From Mesotoga sp. BH458_6_3_2_1 (GTDB lineage Bacteria; Thermotogota; Thermotogae; Petrotogales; Kosmotogaceae), in contig NZ_JFHL01000014.1 of assembly GCF_003664995.1 (NCBI RefSeq), forward strand, positions 17,890 through 81,889: a stretch of DNA of 64,000 bases. Direction: 5' to 3'. The first letter of the stretch is position 1; the number at the start of each line of letters is the position of its first letter. A program made the position numbers and the translations under genes. Below the pieces are notes generated by a model. It was not told where the DNA came from. It saw only the letters and a list, made by a program, of their open reading frames with translations, and ran no database searches. Shown here piece by piece: positions 36,392-43,870 of the stretch.

Positions 36392-38445
36392 CAGGTGTCC
36401 TCGACTATGGGGCTTTCGTCTTCTTTCGGACCGAGGTAGCCGAGTGATGGATTGTAGATGATTGGCGCGTAGATGAATCCGTCATCATCCTTTTCCAAAC
36501 GCCCGATGACATCCTTTACAGGTACTTTGACAAGTTTGCCGAGTTTCTGCATCTTGCCTGAATTATTGGCTCTGAATTCAGAAGGAATGACTTCGATGGT
36601 CTTGTAGGGGATGCGGCGAATCAGGTCGTCTGCAAGCCTTTGATCGATTGACATCGAATAAATCTGGAAGTTCATCTCTCTCACAAACTGCCAGCTTGCC
36701 TTACCGGCAGAGATCTCCTCTTCAATGTTCTCGATTTCAGAGAGTAAGTTTTCCATCATTTCCCTTAGTTCAAGTCCGCTAGGTGTTTGACGGGCTTTTA
36801 GGAGTCCAAGAGATTTGTCGACAAGGTTCTTGTTATAGATAGAATATGAGTTTTCATTCTGAGGGAAGATGATAACCTCACCTATCGGAGTGGTGCCTTC
36901 TCTGTTTACTCTCCCGAATCGCTGGGTGAGCGAGTCAATCGGTGCAGCTTCTGTTATGAGGACATCGTAGCTTATATTAAGGCTAATTTCGATCGTCTGT
37001 GTGGCTACGATGATTCTCGGAGGAGAATCTCCCGTTATGCGAGAGAGGATTCTTTCCCTGTCCTCGAGGTTGAAGCGGCCGTGATAGAGAACTATGTCTT
37101 TATCTGGCATCTTATCGGACAGGGTTTTGAAAGCTTCGGTGGCCTTTCTGACGGTGTTGAAGCATAGAATGGCTCTTTTTCCCTTTTCATATTGTCTCTT
37201 TGTCTCTTCAACAGGGTCGACTTCTTCTAAATGAGAGATGGTGATTCTTCTCAGCGATTCACCTTCGTAATCTCTCACTATCACAGGGTCATCAAGAACT
37301 TCCTTGAGCTTCTGGATCATGTAGGAAGGGAGAGTGGCGCTCATCACGCAAACTGGAGTACCCATGGCTTTAAGCATTTTTATGCTTTCAAGCAGTATGC
37401 CAAATGTGTACGGTTGGCTCGCGTGGATCTCGTCGAATATGACCGCCGAATTGACGATATTTACTATCTTTGGCTCCCATCTTCCCCAGTTAAGTGACAT
37501 GAGAAGAAGCTGATCTAGAGTAGCGACGTTAAATGGGTTGTCAAAGGCTTTCATCCAGAAGATTCTATCTCGGGTGTCTTCTGAATATCCTTCGTTAGAA
37601 TACAAATAGTATGCGATGTTGCCGTGGACCAGACCGGTTTTGTCGGACACTTCTTCCGTGTATCTTTTGTACATAGCTTCGACTGTTGTCACTGTGGGAA
37701 GAAAGAGGGTGGACTTTTCTCTTCCAGTCGATTTTGTCCAGACAAGAGCGGCGAGAGATTTTCCACGACCAGTAGGAGCGAGGATTATCGTGTCCTTTCC
37801 GGTAGAGGCCTCTGCTTGAAATGTGCGCAAGGGCCGAGAATCGAGTTTTATGCTTGCTGATGAGAGGGGCTTCTTTGCGGAAGCCGACCAATCTGCAAGG
37901 TTTAGAATTCCCTGGATCAAGAAATAGAGTCGCCGATCGCGAGGTGCGCCAAAAAAGAAGTTGCAGAGTCTCTTGAGAAGTTCTCGAGGAGAAGGTATCT
38001 GCAAGTTGAGATCGGGAAGCTCAATGCTGAAGTGGCCCTTCGCATAGTCTTTTATCTCCTTGAATTCATTCACAAGTTCGGGGTTTGGAGTCGCCTGTTG
38101 TCTTTGAAATTCCAAGGATGAAAAAGAGTCTTTGAATCGAGAACCATGATGGCCCAGTATAGACTGGAGGATGTAGTTCTTGATGGGGGATTCATTAAGA
38201 GAGGCCATAGCTATCTGAGCCGAAGCAAGTGAGTGGGAAAAGCCTTTCTTGTCGAAGGAGAATTCTACACAGCCTTTCCCGATGTCGTGGAAGGCGCAGG
38301 CGGTTAGAATTGCTTCTGAGATTTGTTTTGGGTCAAGATTCGTGTTTTTGAGGGCGATTTTGTTTTGATCAAGATAGCTATGAGCGTAATCAAGAACTCT
38401 CTCGGTATGCTCTATTAGGCTTACTCCCGGCTTTGCGAGAGACAT
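36391..38445 (-). CDS. cas3: Cas3 HD nuclease-helicase
   Basis: 684 residues. The N-terminal HD domain has IEHTERVLDYAH, ACAFHDIGKG and ILGHHGS. The SF2 helicase has Walker A APTGRGKSLAALVW, the DEIH box VIFDEIHASQP, VMSATLP and QRFGRVNREG. The DNA-degrading effector of the type I-B system, recruited by Cascade. It runs directly into cas4 and lies just after cas5. Confidence 0.95.
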   Translation of the reverse strand: MSLAKPGVSLIEHTERVLDYAHSYLDQNKIALKNTNLDPKQISEAILTACAFHDIGKGCVEFSFDKKGFSHSLASAQIAMASLNESPIKNYILQSILGHHGSRFKDSFSSLEFQRQQATPNPELVNEFKEIKDYAKGHFSIELPDLNLQIPSPRELLKRLCNFFFGAPRDRRLYFLIQGILNLADWSASAKKPLSSASIKLDSRPLRTFQAEASTGKDTIILAPTGRGKSLAALVWTKSTGREKSTLFLPTVTTVEAMYKRYTEEVSDKTGLVHGNIAYYLYSNEGYSEDTRDRIFWMKAFDNPFNVATLDQLLLMSLNWGRWEPKIVNIVNSAVIFDEIHASQPYTFGILLESIKMLKAMGTPVCVMSATLPSYMIQKLKEVLDDPVIVRDYEGESLRRITISHLEEVDPVEETKRQYEKGKRAILCFNTVRKATEAFKTLSDKMPDKDIVLYHGRFNLEDRERILSRITGDSPPRIIVATQTIEISLNISYDVLITEAAPIDSLTQRFGRVNREGTTPIGEVIIFPQNENSYSIYNKNLVDKSLGLLKARQTPSGLELREMMENLLSEIENIEEEISAGKASWQFVREMNFQIYSMSIDQRLADDLIRRIPYKTIEVIPSEFRANNSGKMQKLGKLVKVPVKDVIGRLEKDDDGFIYAPIIYNPSLGYLGPKEDESPIVEDT

Positions 38446-38449
38446 TATT

Positions 38450-39145
38450 CTACCTCCAGAGGGGAAAGACAGTATCTGAGACAGCTACTGCTTCTCCAGA
38501 GTATTCGACCGGTTCGGAGATGTATGTGTAAGGTGATCTGTTTCTTGGCCTCCGTACTTTCGGGTTCCGTTTATCTCGATCAAATTCGCTATTCAGCCAG
38601 TAAGTCTTGAAGTGAGGGATACTCCCTTCACTTAGAGCGGTGATGTTGATCTTGCCTTGAAGGTCTCCCTTAACCACAGTGTTGTGTATGACTGATTTCT
38701 CCACCCTCTCTGCGGTCTCTAATTCAGACTGGATAAAGGTTATGAACTCGTCGTCCCTTCCCAGACTTAGGGGGAAGCAGGGATCGGAGATAGCTTTCTC
38801 GATCTCTTTTAGTTTGGTCTCGGGGCCCACAATTAAAAGTATAATATTGGGTCGATAGAGGACCTCTCTTATTACGACAGCCTTACCAATGGATCTTCCA
38901 CCGTCTTTTACCTTCTTTATCGCCCATGCGTCTTTCGCCATTCCTTCATTCTCCTGTATGTGTACGCCGAAAGAAAGGTCCCGGCAATAGTTCTGTGCTT
39001 CGAAGTATTCTCTGCCGGTAGCTGCGCCGATTATTCCAGTGATCGTGGTGGGCGGAGGAAAGGGCAGGCTCTCCTGATAATTCATGGATGCGGGGCTTCG
39101 AAAGGAAGCTGTGTATCCTTTTATTGAGATTTGGAGCACTAACAT
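38450..39145 (-). CDS. cas5: Cas5 (type I-B)
   Basis: 231 residues from ATG 39145, which has GGAGGTGAAAAG upstream. Cas5 signature: LQISIKGYTASFRSPASMNY and SLPFPPPTTITGIIGAATG near the N-terminus. It binds the crRNA 5' handle in Cascade. A strong hairpin separates it from cas7, and five bases separate it from cas3. Confidence 0.9.
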   Translation of the reverse strand: MLVLQISIKGYTASFRSPASMNYQESLPFPPPTTITGIIGAATGREYFEAQNYCRDLSFGVHIQENEGMAKDAWAIKKVKDGGRSIGKAVVIREVLYRPNIILLIVGPETKLKEIEKAISDPCFPLSLGRDDEFITFIQSELETAERVEKSVIHNTVVKGDLQGKINITALSEGSIPHFKTYWLNSEFDRDKRNPKVRRPRNRSPYTYISEPVEYSGEAVAVSDTVFPLWR

Positions 39146-39160
39146 CTTTTCACCTCCATT

Positions 39161-39186
39161 GGAAAAGGCCCCTCGCATGAGGGGCC
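39161..39186 (-). terminator. Hairpin between cas7 and cas5, partial terminator
   Basis: Perfect 8-bp stem GGCCCCTC / GAGGGGCC with a 4-nt loop, followed on the minus strand by TTTTCC. It would lower transcription of cas5, cas3, cas4 and cas1 relative to cas8b and cas7, or protect the cas7 mRNA 3' end, matching the high Cas7 copy number in Cascade. Confidence 0.7.
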
Positions 39187-39190
39187 AGTG

Positions 39191-40072
39191 TTATATTGTT
39201 GAAAGAATCTCTTTCACTCTGGAGAAGGCATCTGTCATGGGAAGAACTTCAACTGTCTCAGGAACTCCACCATCCAGCGCAGATGCGTCAAGTACTTTCG
39301 TGGTTCCAATGATTACGCGATCGATTATGCTTGAATAATTGGTAATGCTATCGATCAGCGTTTCGGCCATGATCTTTCCCTTTGTATCACAGCTTACGGA
39401 TTCGAGGAGGAAGGGAAGCTTTACTGTTTGAAAGGCGAAGGTGATGAATTTCGGAGAGATGTCTGATAGTATGTTGGTCTGCTTTCCGCCTGTCCAGAGA
39501 GTCATCATGGAATCGAGGAAGAGGTTGAGTCTTCTCAAGCGCTCTTCTTTCTGTATCTCGAGTGTGGTCTCTTTGATTTCAGAAGGATCGAATTTGCCGA
39601 CCCTGTCAAGTTCTATGAGTCCACCGCCTCTGAGATACGCGGAGTAGACTTCGGTTTCAACCATGTTTCCGCCCTTGTCGCTGGCTTTTCTTGTCTTTGT
39701 AAGTAGATCTCTGTCGCCTCTGTAAGGGAAGAGAGATACGAGCGGGGCGATTCTTACGGGAGACGTTCTCTTTCTGTTGTCACCGGTTACCGCGATCATG
39801 TAGCCGAAGAGGTCGTCGTCGATGTAGTTCAGCGGATCTCCGAGTGTAGTTTCGACTTCTCCATCTACGGGAGTGGAGAGGGCCTCGCCGATTTCTGCAA
39901 ATCTCTCTCTCAGGCCGTGGCGCTGACATTGTCCGGAAACGTAGTTGAATGCGGATCCGTCTGGAGCGACGATCTTTTTTGCGGTCTGAATGTTGCCTTC
40001 TGTGAATCCTGCGTTGGGGTTACCCATAGTGACTTTGGATATTGAACCCCAGGAGAGACACTTAATCTGCAA
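39191..40072 (-). CDS. cas7: Cas7 (type I-B, DevR/Cst2-like)
   Basis: About 293 residues. Cas7 features include SWGSISKVTMGNPNAGFTEG, a long run with GQCQRHGLRERFAEIG, and VEVLPMTDAF near the C-terminus. TTG 40072 is chosen: GGAGG lies eight bases upstream, while upstream in-frame ATGs lack a site. It overlaps the end of cas8b by 11 nt. Backbone subunit of Cascade. Confidence 0.9.
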   Translation of the reverse strand: MQIKCLSWGSISKVTMGNPNAGFTEGNIQTAKKIVAPDGSAFNYVSGQCQRHGLRERFAEIGEALSTPVDGEVETTLGDPLNYIDDDLFGYMIAVTGDNRKRTSPVRIAPLVSLFPYRGDRDLLTKTRKASDKGGNMVETEVYSAYLRGGGLIELDRVGKFDPSEIKETTLEIQKEERLRRLNLFLDSMMTLWTGGKQTNILSDISPKFITFAFQTVKLPFLLESVSCDTKGKIMAETLIDSITNYSSIIDRVIIGTTKVLDASALDGGVPETVEVLPMTDAFSRVKEILSTI

Positions 40073-41363
40073 TCTTTTCACCTCCATTCTGTGAGGATGC
40101 ATAATGTCTCGAAAGGTATTTGTTTACGGCGAAGATTACAAGGAGAGCCTTGGGCTTCTTCCAGGTTTCCTCGTTGAGAATCCTTATGAACTCTTCGGGG
40201 ATTCTGATCTTCCAATCCTCTTTTGCGTACTTGAATTCAAGATCGGCAAGGGTGAGCAAGAGATCTTCCAGAGAGCGGCTGTTGCGTAAAGAGTATAGAT
40301 CGCCGAAGCTCTGGGCTTCAAAGACCGCGTTGCCAATCACTTCTCCGGCCTTTTTTGAGAGATCGATTGTCATTTGATCCAAGCCATTCACTCCTTTCAT
40401 GGTATTTGATGCAACTATCACCTCGTATATAGAACGGACAGGGTAATCGAAATCAAAGATGATCATCTGAAGCCTTTCTTCGAGTGGCTTGAAAGAGAGG
40501 ATCATTCTGGATATCTCTTCACGTCTCGAAACGTCGGCAGAGGGGCTTCCGGGGATTACCAGACTGTCCATGAATTTCGAGAAGTCGCCACCCAGGGTCT
40601 CCACGTTTTCGAAAAAGGTTGTCAGCTCCTCAACTCTCTCGAATGAGTCGAAGTTGAGAAATGAGTTGTTTCTTCCAGTGTTCGAGACCTGCATAACTTT
40701 GAACGAAGAGCGGGGAATGAATCTGGTCTTCTCGAACAGGGTGTGAAGAGAAAGGAGAAGAGTCTCATAGGGTTCCTGAGGATAGAATCTCGATTTGACC
40801 TTCAGGTTTCTCCATGAACCGGGTTCGTAGAGATCCTTCATCCAGAGAAATGTATTGTAGGTCGATTCAAGAGTATCGCTCTCCGGGAAGAGGTAAGTGA
40901 TCACGTAGTCCTGCCCGTCCTTATAGGATGTGTAGAACAAGGCGAGACCGGCCATCATTCCAAGGAACTGGCAGTCAAGGCAGACTTCGCCGCTTCCTGA
41001 GCCGAAGCTGAAGAAGCTCTGAAAGTTCTCGGCTTTTACCGAGAGAGGATCTCCCAGCATCGACAGTTTTTCGAGAGTTGAGACTCTAGAACCGCAAAGA
41101 CTGCATACTTTGCTTCCAATCTTGTTTTCCTCGAGGATCTTTGAGACTTTGTCCAGAACTGTGTACTGCTTTAGAAAAGGTCTGAGGTTTGGCGCCCAGG
41201 GCTTGCCGTTCTTGTTGAGCATATCTTTGAGAGCATTCTCGAAGATTATCTTTTTGGGCGTCTGTGTCTCGAAAAGGTTTCCCGTGATAGTACAGTCTGC
41301 AGTATATCTCTTTATCGCGACCGCTCCGGCCATTTGCCAGAAACTTCTTATATGAACTCTCAT
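40062..41363 (-). CDS. cas8b: Cas8b large subunit (Cst1-like) with zinc finger
   Basis: 433 residues from ATG 41363, which has GAGGTG upstream. CSLCGSR near residue 88 and CLDCQFL near 128 form a four-cysteine zinc site, as in Cst1/Cas8b proteins. The rest is divergent, as usual for Cas8. It is first in the cas8b-cas7-cas5-cas3-cas4-cas1 order and recognises the PAM. It starts 17 bases after the stop of the 57-residue Cys-rich gene. Confidence 0.85.
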   Translation of the reverse strand: MRVHIRSFWQMAGAVAIKRYTADCTITGNLFETQTPKKIIFENALKDMLNKNGKPWAPNLRPFLKQYTVLDKVSKILEENKIGSKVCSLCGSRVSTLEKLSMLGDPLSVKAENFQSFFSFGSGSGEVCLDCQFLGMMAGLALFYTSYKDGQDYVITYLFPESDTLESTYNTFLWMKDLYEPGSWRNLKVKSRFYPQEPYETLLLSLHTLFEKTRFIPRSSFKVMQVSNTGRNNSFLNFDSFERVEELTTFFENVETLGGDFSKFMDSLVIPGSPSADVSRREEISRMILSFKPLEERLQMIIFDFDYPVRSIYEVIVASNTMKGVNGLDQMTIDLSKKAGEVIGNAVFEAQSFGDLYSLRNSRSLEDLLLTLADLEFKYAKEDWKIRIPEEFIRILNEETWKKPKALLVIFAVNKYLSRHYASSQNGGEKIAD

Positions 41364-41379
41364 GTGACACCTCTTTCGG

Positions 41380-41553
41380 TTAAGAATTGTCCTCACAGTT
41401 TTCGCAGACGTTTCTTCCTTCCTGAATTGTGCAACCGCAGCAGTCGCAGAAGACTCCTTTGCACCAGCAGGTCGCGCAGGCGCTGCCTTCTAAACCAAAT
41501 CCCTCATCTTCATCTAGGCAATCATCCTCGTAGAAATCTCTTTCGTCTTCCAA
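41380..41553 (-). CDS. Small cysteine-rich (zinc-binding?) protein at the head of the type I-B operon
   Basis: 57 residues from TTG 41553, with GGAGGTGA six bases upstream. It is very acidic at the start (MEDERDFYEDDCLDEDEG). Ten cysteines follow in knuckle-like spacing: C26-x2-C29-x-C31, C36-x-C38-C39-x-C41, C50-x2-C53. This suggests a compact zinc-binding domain. The motif copy M3 lies directly upstream and cas8b 17 bases downstream, so it is the first gene of the type I-B transcript. No family recognised. Confidence 0.65.
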   Translation of the reverse strand: MEDERDFYEDDCLDEDEGFGLEGSACATCWCKGVFCDCCGCTIQEGRNVCENCEDNS

Positions 41554-41569
41554 GATGGCTCACCTCCTT

Positions 41570-41593
41570 CAAGCTTTGTAATCACACTTTTTT
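41570..41593 (-). promoter_or_regulatory. Defence-regulon motif copy M3 (type I-B operon)
   Basis: Minus strand: six A, GTGTGATTAC, AAAG, CTTGAA, followed within a few bases by the GGAGGTGA ribosome site of the 57-residue gene. If this is a promoter, the 5' leader must be very short, with transcription starting at or just after the CTTGAA end. Confidence 0.75.
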
Positions 41594-41599
41594 GGAGTA

Positions 41600-41920
41600 T
41601 CAGTTCTCGAGTACATATTCCCCGTCAATCTTATGGAGTCTTGGTGGTTCAAAGGCGATGTTGACCTTACTTAGTAATTCAGATATCTTGTCCAGAGCAG
41701 ACTGTAATTCCTCTACGCCGTTGTCTTCCTCGCAGAAATGGGAGAAGGTAACGAACACGGAAAAGTCGTCCTGCCGTCGGCTGATTTGAATCTGTCCTTC
41801 GGGAAGTATCTCTCCATTTTTGAGAGAGTCGAGCAGTTTTTCTTTGAAGTAATCGACGACAATCCAGGGAGCTTTTGCATAGTATTTGTAGACAAGCTCG
41901 ATGAAATCACCTCCTTCCAT
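41600..41920 (-). CDS. Uncharacterised acidic 106-residue protein
   Basis: The coherent frame reads IELVYKYYAKAPWIVVDYF, then SRRQDDFSVFVTFSHFCEED and IAFEPPRLHKIDGEYVLEN: an alpha/beta small domain, family unknown. The start is unclear. ATG 41920 lacks a ribosome site. GGAGGTGA lies just inside this frame, seven bases before an ATC codon at about 41905, so a rare start codon is possible. A TTG at 41944 falls inside the motif copy M4. It stands alone between motif copies M3 and M4. Confidence 0.6.
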   Translation of the reverse strand: MEGGDFIELVYKYYAKAPWIVVDYFKEKLLDSLKNGEILPEGQIQISRRQDDFSVFVTFSHFCEEDNGVEELQSALDKISELLSKVNIAFEPPRLHKIDGEYVLEN

Positions 41921-41941
41921 TGCAAGTCTTGGCAAGCAGTC

Positions 41942-41964
41942 CAAGATACATACTCACACTTTTT
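41942..41964 (-). promoter_or_regulatory. Defence-regulon motif copy M4
   Basis: Minus strand: five A, GTGTGAGTAT (one change from consensus), GTAT, CTTGGA. Spacing is preserved. It lies about 22 bp before ATG 41920 of the 106-residue gene. Confidence 0.7.
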
Positions 41965-42216
41965 AGGTGAGATAGAATGAGAGGTTTCGGGGCCTTTTGG
42001 TGGAATTTCCTTTGGTGAAGAATCATCTCTTCAACCTAGAAGGCATTATTAAGGGAAAACGTTGTTACGTGTGATTCCTATTCCGTAAGCGGCACGATCT
42101 TCTGGGAAGGCGGCTCAGTATTCCTCTAATGACAAATAGAATCAGGTGAGAGAGAGTCTTTGGGTGATTTAAGTATGGAACGGGGATCCAGGTGCCGTTA
42201 GCTTGGGTGGCGCAGA

Positions 42217-42366
42217 TTACTTGCTCAGTTCTTCCTTGGTCTTCTTGTACTGTACAGCTATATGACATGCAGCATCGAATACTTCCAGTCCTACTTTGAC
42301 AATGAGTATGATTGCCTGCGCGATGTTTGTTGGATTTCGAGGTGCTCCCAGTTCATTTGGTTTCAC
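42217..42366 (-). CDS. Small hydrophobic-helix protein
   Basis: 49 residues from GTG 42366, with GGGAGGTGA four bases upstream. It has a polar start (MKPNELGAPRNPT), a hydrophobic helix (NIAQAIILIVKVGLEVFDAA) and a basic tail (VQYKKTKEELSK). Motif copy M5 lies 47 bp upstream. Possibly a membrane-active or partner-binding peptide; no family recognised. A different-frame ORF that starts inside it and runs to 42065 is not accepted. Confidence 0.55.
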   Translation of the reverse strand: MKPNELGAPRNPTNIAQAIILIVKVGLEVFDAACHIAVQYKKTKEELSK

Positions 42367-42412
42367 TGCTTCACCTCCCTTTATCTCATTACCTCAATTA
42401 GGATCGTACTTT

Positions 42413-42435
42413 CATGATTTATAATCACACTTTTT
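42413..42435 (-). promoter_or_regulatory. Defence-regulon motif copy M5
   Basis: Minus strand: five A, GTGTGATTAT, AAATC, ATGAAA. Bases 16-18 are ATG here instead of TTG, the only deviation at that position. It lies just past the darG stop and points at the 49-residue gene. Confidence 0.7.
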
Positions 42436-42457
42436 GAATTATTGCCGCAAAGACAGC

Positions 42458-43147
42458 TCAGAAGAGATTGAGCTGATTATCATTGCCGGGTTCTCTTGAG
42501 ATCAGCGCGTTAAAAAGAATCGAATAGGTCTTGATTCCTATTCCTCTAATGTCTAGGATCTCTCTGAAACGAGTGACGTCTTCGCGTTTGTCCAGAAGTC
42601 TTTTTATGATCGAAGGCCTGAGAGTAAGGCATTTCAGTTCATATTCAGACATCGCCCTTAGCTGTTTTATCATCGATTCCTCGGTTTTCGAAGTGGTTTT
42701 ATCCAGACAGAGAAGTATTTCTGCCTTTGAGCTTTCAAATACCTCTCTTGTTATGTTCTCCGATGTTTGAGGATCTATACCCCCCTTTCCTGCCCCGGCC
42801 AGAGGAAGGGCAACTCTTTCAAAATTGCTTTCTGTTATGATCTCTTCTGCACGCTTAAGAGAGGAACGTATCCAGGAGATTTTTGATGGCATCTTCCAGT
42901 CTTCTTTGACAAACAGGCTGATTATCCTTGGAAAAATATCTCCTCGGAATATCCAGGCCGAACCGGGAGAGGGACTTTCGTGGGAGCATTTCTCTCTGTA
43001 ATTATCAAAATAGCTAGGAAATCTAAGTTTGAACTCAAGCGCCAATCCGGCACCCATAACTCCCTTTGTATTGACTGTGTTTGCGATGACGGGCACTTTC
43101 TCTTCTTCAAATGCGGCAAATACACTTTTCTTATAAACAGTTATCAT
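42458..43147 (-). CDS. darG: DarG-type macrodomain antitoxin
   Basis: 229 residues. The N-terminal macrodomain has VIANTVNTKGVMGAGLALEF, the ADP-ribose binding loop, and VALPLAGAGKGGIDPQ, the second loop. A C-terminal helical part (MSEYELKCLTLRPSIIKRLL) probably contacts DarT. It removes ADP-ribose from thymidine in DNA and so neutralises DarT. ATG 43147 lies four bases after the toxin stop, a toxin-first order. Confidence 0.88.
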   Translation of the reverse strand: MITVYKKSVFAAFEEEKVPVIANTVNTKGVMGAGLALEFKLRFPSYFDNYREKCSHESPSPGSAWIFRGDIFPRIISLFVKEDWKMPSKISWIRSSLKRAEEIITESNFERVALPLAGAGKGGIDPQTSENITREVFESSKAEILLCLDKTTSKTEESMIKQLRAMSEYELKCLTLRPSIIKRLLDKREDVTRFREILDIRGIGIKTYSILFNALISREPGNDNQLNLF

Positions 43148-43151
43148 GATC

Positions 43152-43742
43152 TCAGCCCTCGAAGTAATAGTTGTATCCGCTATCGCGGAGTTGTCTGATG
43201 GAGACTCCGTTAATCTTTTCCGTAGTTCCGTCTAGAATTATACATTCGATCCATTCCGGTTCGATCATGTCGGTCTTCACTAAGATCTCGGCACCAAGTC
43301 TTTTCTTGAGCAACCTGTTATCGTAGAAATTTCTTGCTGAAAGCACCAGTTCAATATTTATCTTCTTGAGAGCGGCTTCACTTAGAGTGTAGATCTCGGC
43401 ATCACTGCAGGCGGCGATTCTGTCAGATACCAGGCAGTCATAGTGGGTTACTAGATCGCTATTCAGTCTTAGAATCGCGAAATCTCTCTTTTCTTTCTGG
43501 TAGCGGAAGGTCATCGCATTCCTGGTATTCAAGAACAGCGGTACATATTCATGTAGGGACTTTCTTTCTCTGATCGTTTGAACGGTCTGATCTGAGTAAT
43601 CATCGTACGGTATCTCCAGAGTCTCTACTGCCATCTTGCTCATTACTCCGTGTTCGAGTATCGAAGGAATGTTATTTACTGGCGAAAGATAGTAGAGATG
43701 CTTCACTCCGAACGCCTGTAAGGGATTACTGCTCGTAACCAT
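43152..43742 (-). CDS. darT: DarT DNA ADP-ribosyltransferase toxin
   Basis: 196 residues (DUF4433). Key segments are LYYLSPVNNIPSILEHGVMS at the NAD site, VPLFLNTRNAMTFRYQ, and GAEILVKTDMIEPEWI with the catalytic Glu. DarT modifies thymidines in single-stranded DNA and can abort phage infection. GGGAGGTGAGATA precedes ATG 43742 and motif copy M6 lies 17 bp upstream. Its start is divergent from the RNA polymerase operon, with only about 130 bp between them. Confidence 0.9.
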   Translation of the reverse strand: MVTSSNPLQAFGVKHLYYLSPVNNIPSILEHGVMSKMAVETLEIPYDDYSDQTVQTIRERKSLHEYVPLFLNTRNAMTFRYQKEKRDFAILRLNSDLVTHYDCLVSDRIAACSDAEIYTLSEAALKKINIELVLSARNFYDNRLLKKRLGAEILVKTDMIEPEWIECIILDGTTEKINGVSIRQLRDSGYNYYFEG

Positions 43743-43758
43743 TATCTCACCTCCCTTT

Positions 43759-43782
43759 CAAGGTTTATAATCACACTTTTTT
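43759..43782 (-). promoter_or_regulatory. Defence-regulon motif copy M6 (darT-darG)
   Basis: Minus strand: six A, GTGTGATTAT, AAAC, CTTGAAA, followed by the GGGAGGTGA ribosome site. It matches the inferred consensus best and shares the intergenic region with the polymerase promoter on the other strand. Confidence 0.75.
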
Positions 43783-43790
43783 ACGAGGCT

Positions 43791-43818
43791 TTGGATTCTC
43801 AAATGGAAAGCGTATAAT
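43791..43818 (+). promoter_or_regulatory. Housekeeping-type promoter for the RNA polymerase operon
   Basis: TTGGAT (43791-43796), a 16-bp gap and TATAAT (43813-43818) lie about 50 bp before the GGAGGATTT ribosome site of the polymerase gene. No GTGTGATTAT motif points this way, so the polymerase would be made by the host enzyme. Confidence 0.6.
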
Positions 43819-43870
43819 ATCGTTGAAACTGAATTACTAATTCTTTGCAGTTGTCTGTTTTGGAGGATTT

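Noticed and set aside
42065..42268. 67-codon minus-strand frame starting inside the 49-residue gene
   Set aside because: No ribosome site and no domain; the 49-residue frame has a strong site and follows motif M5.
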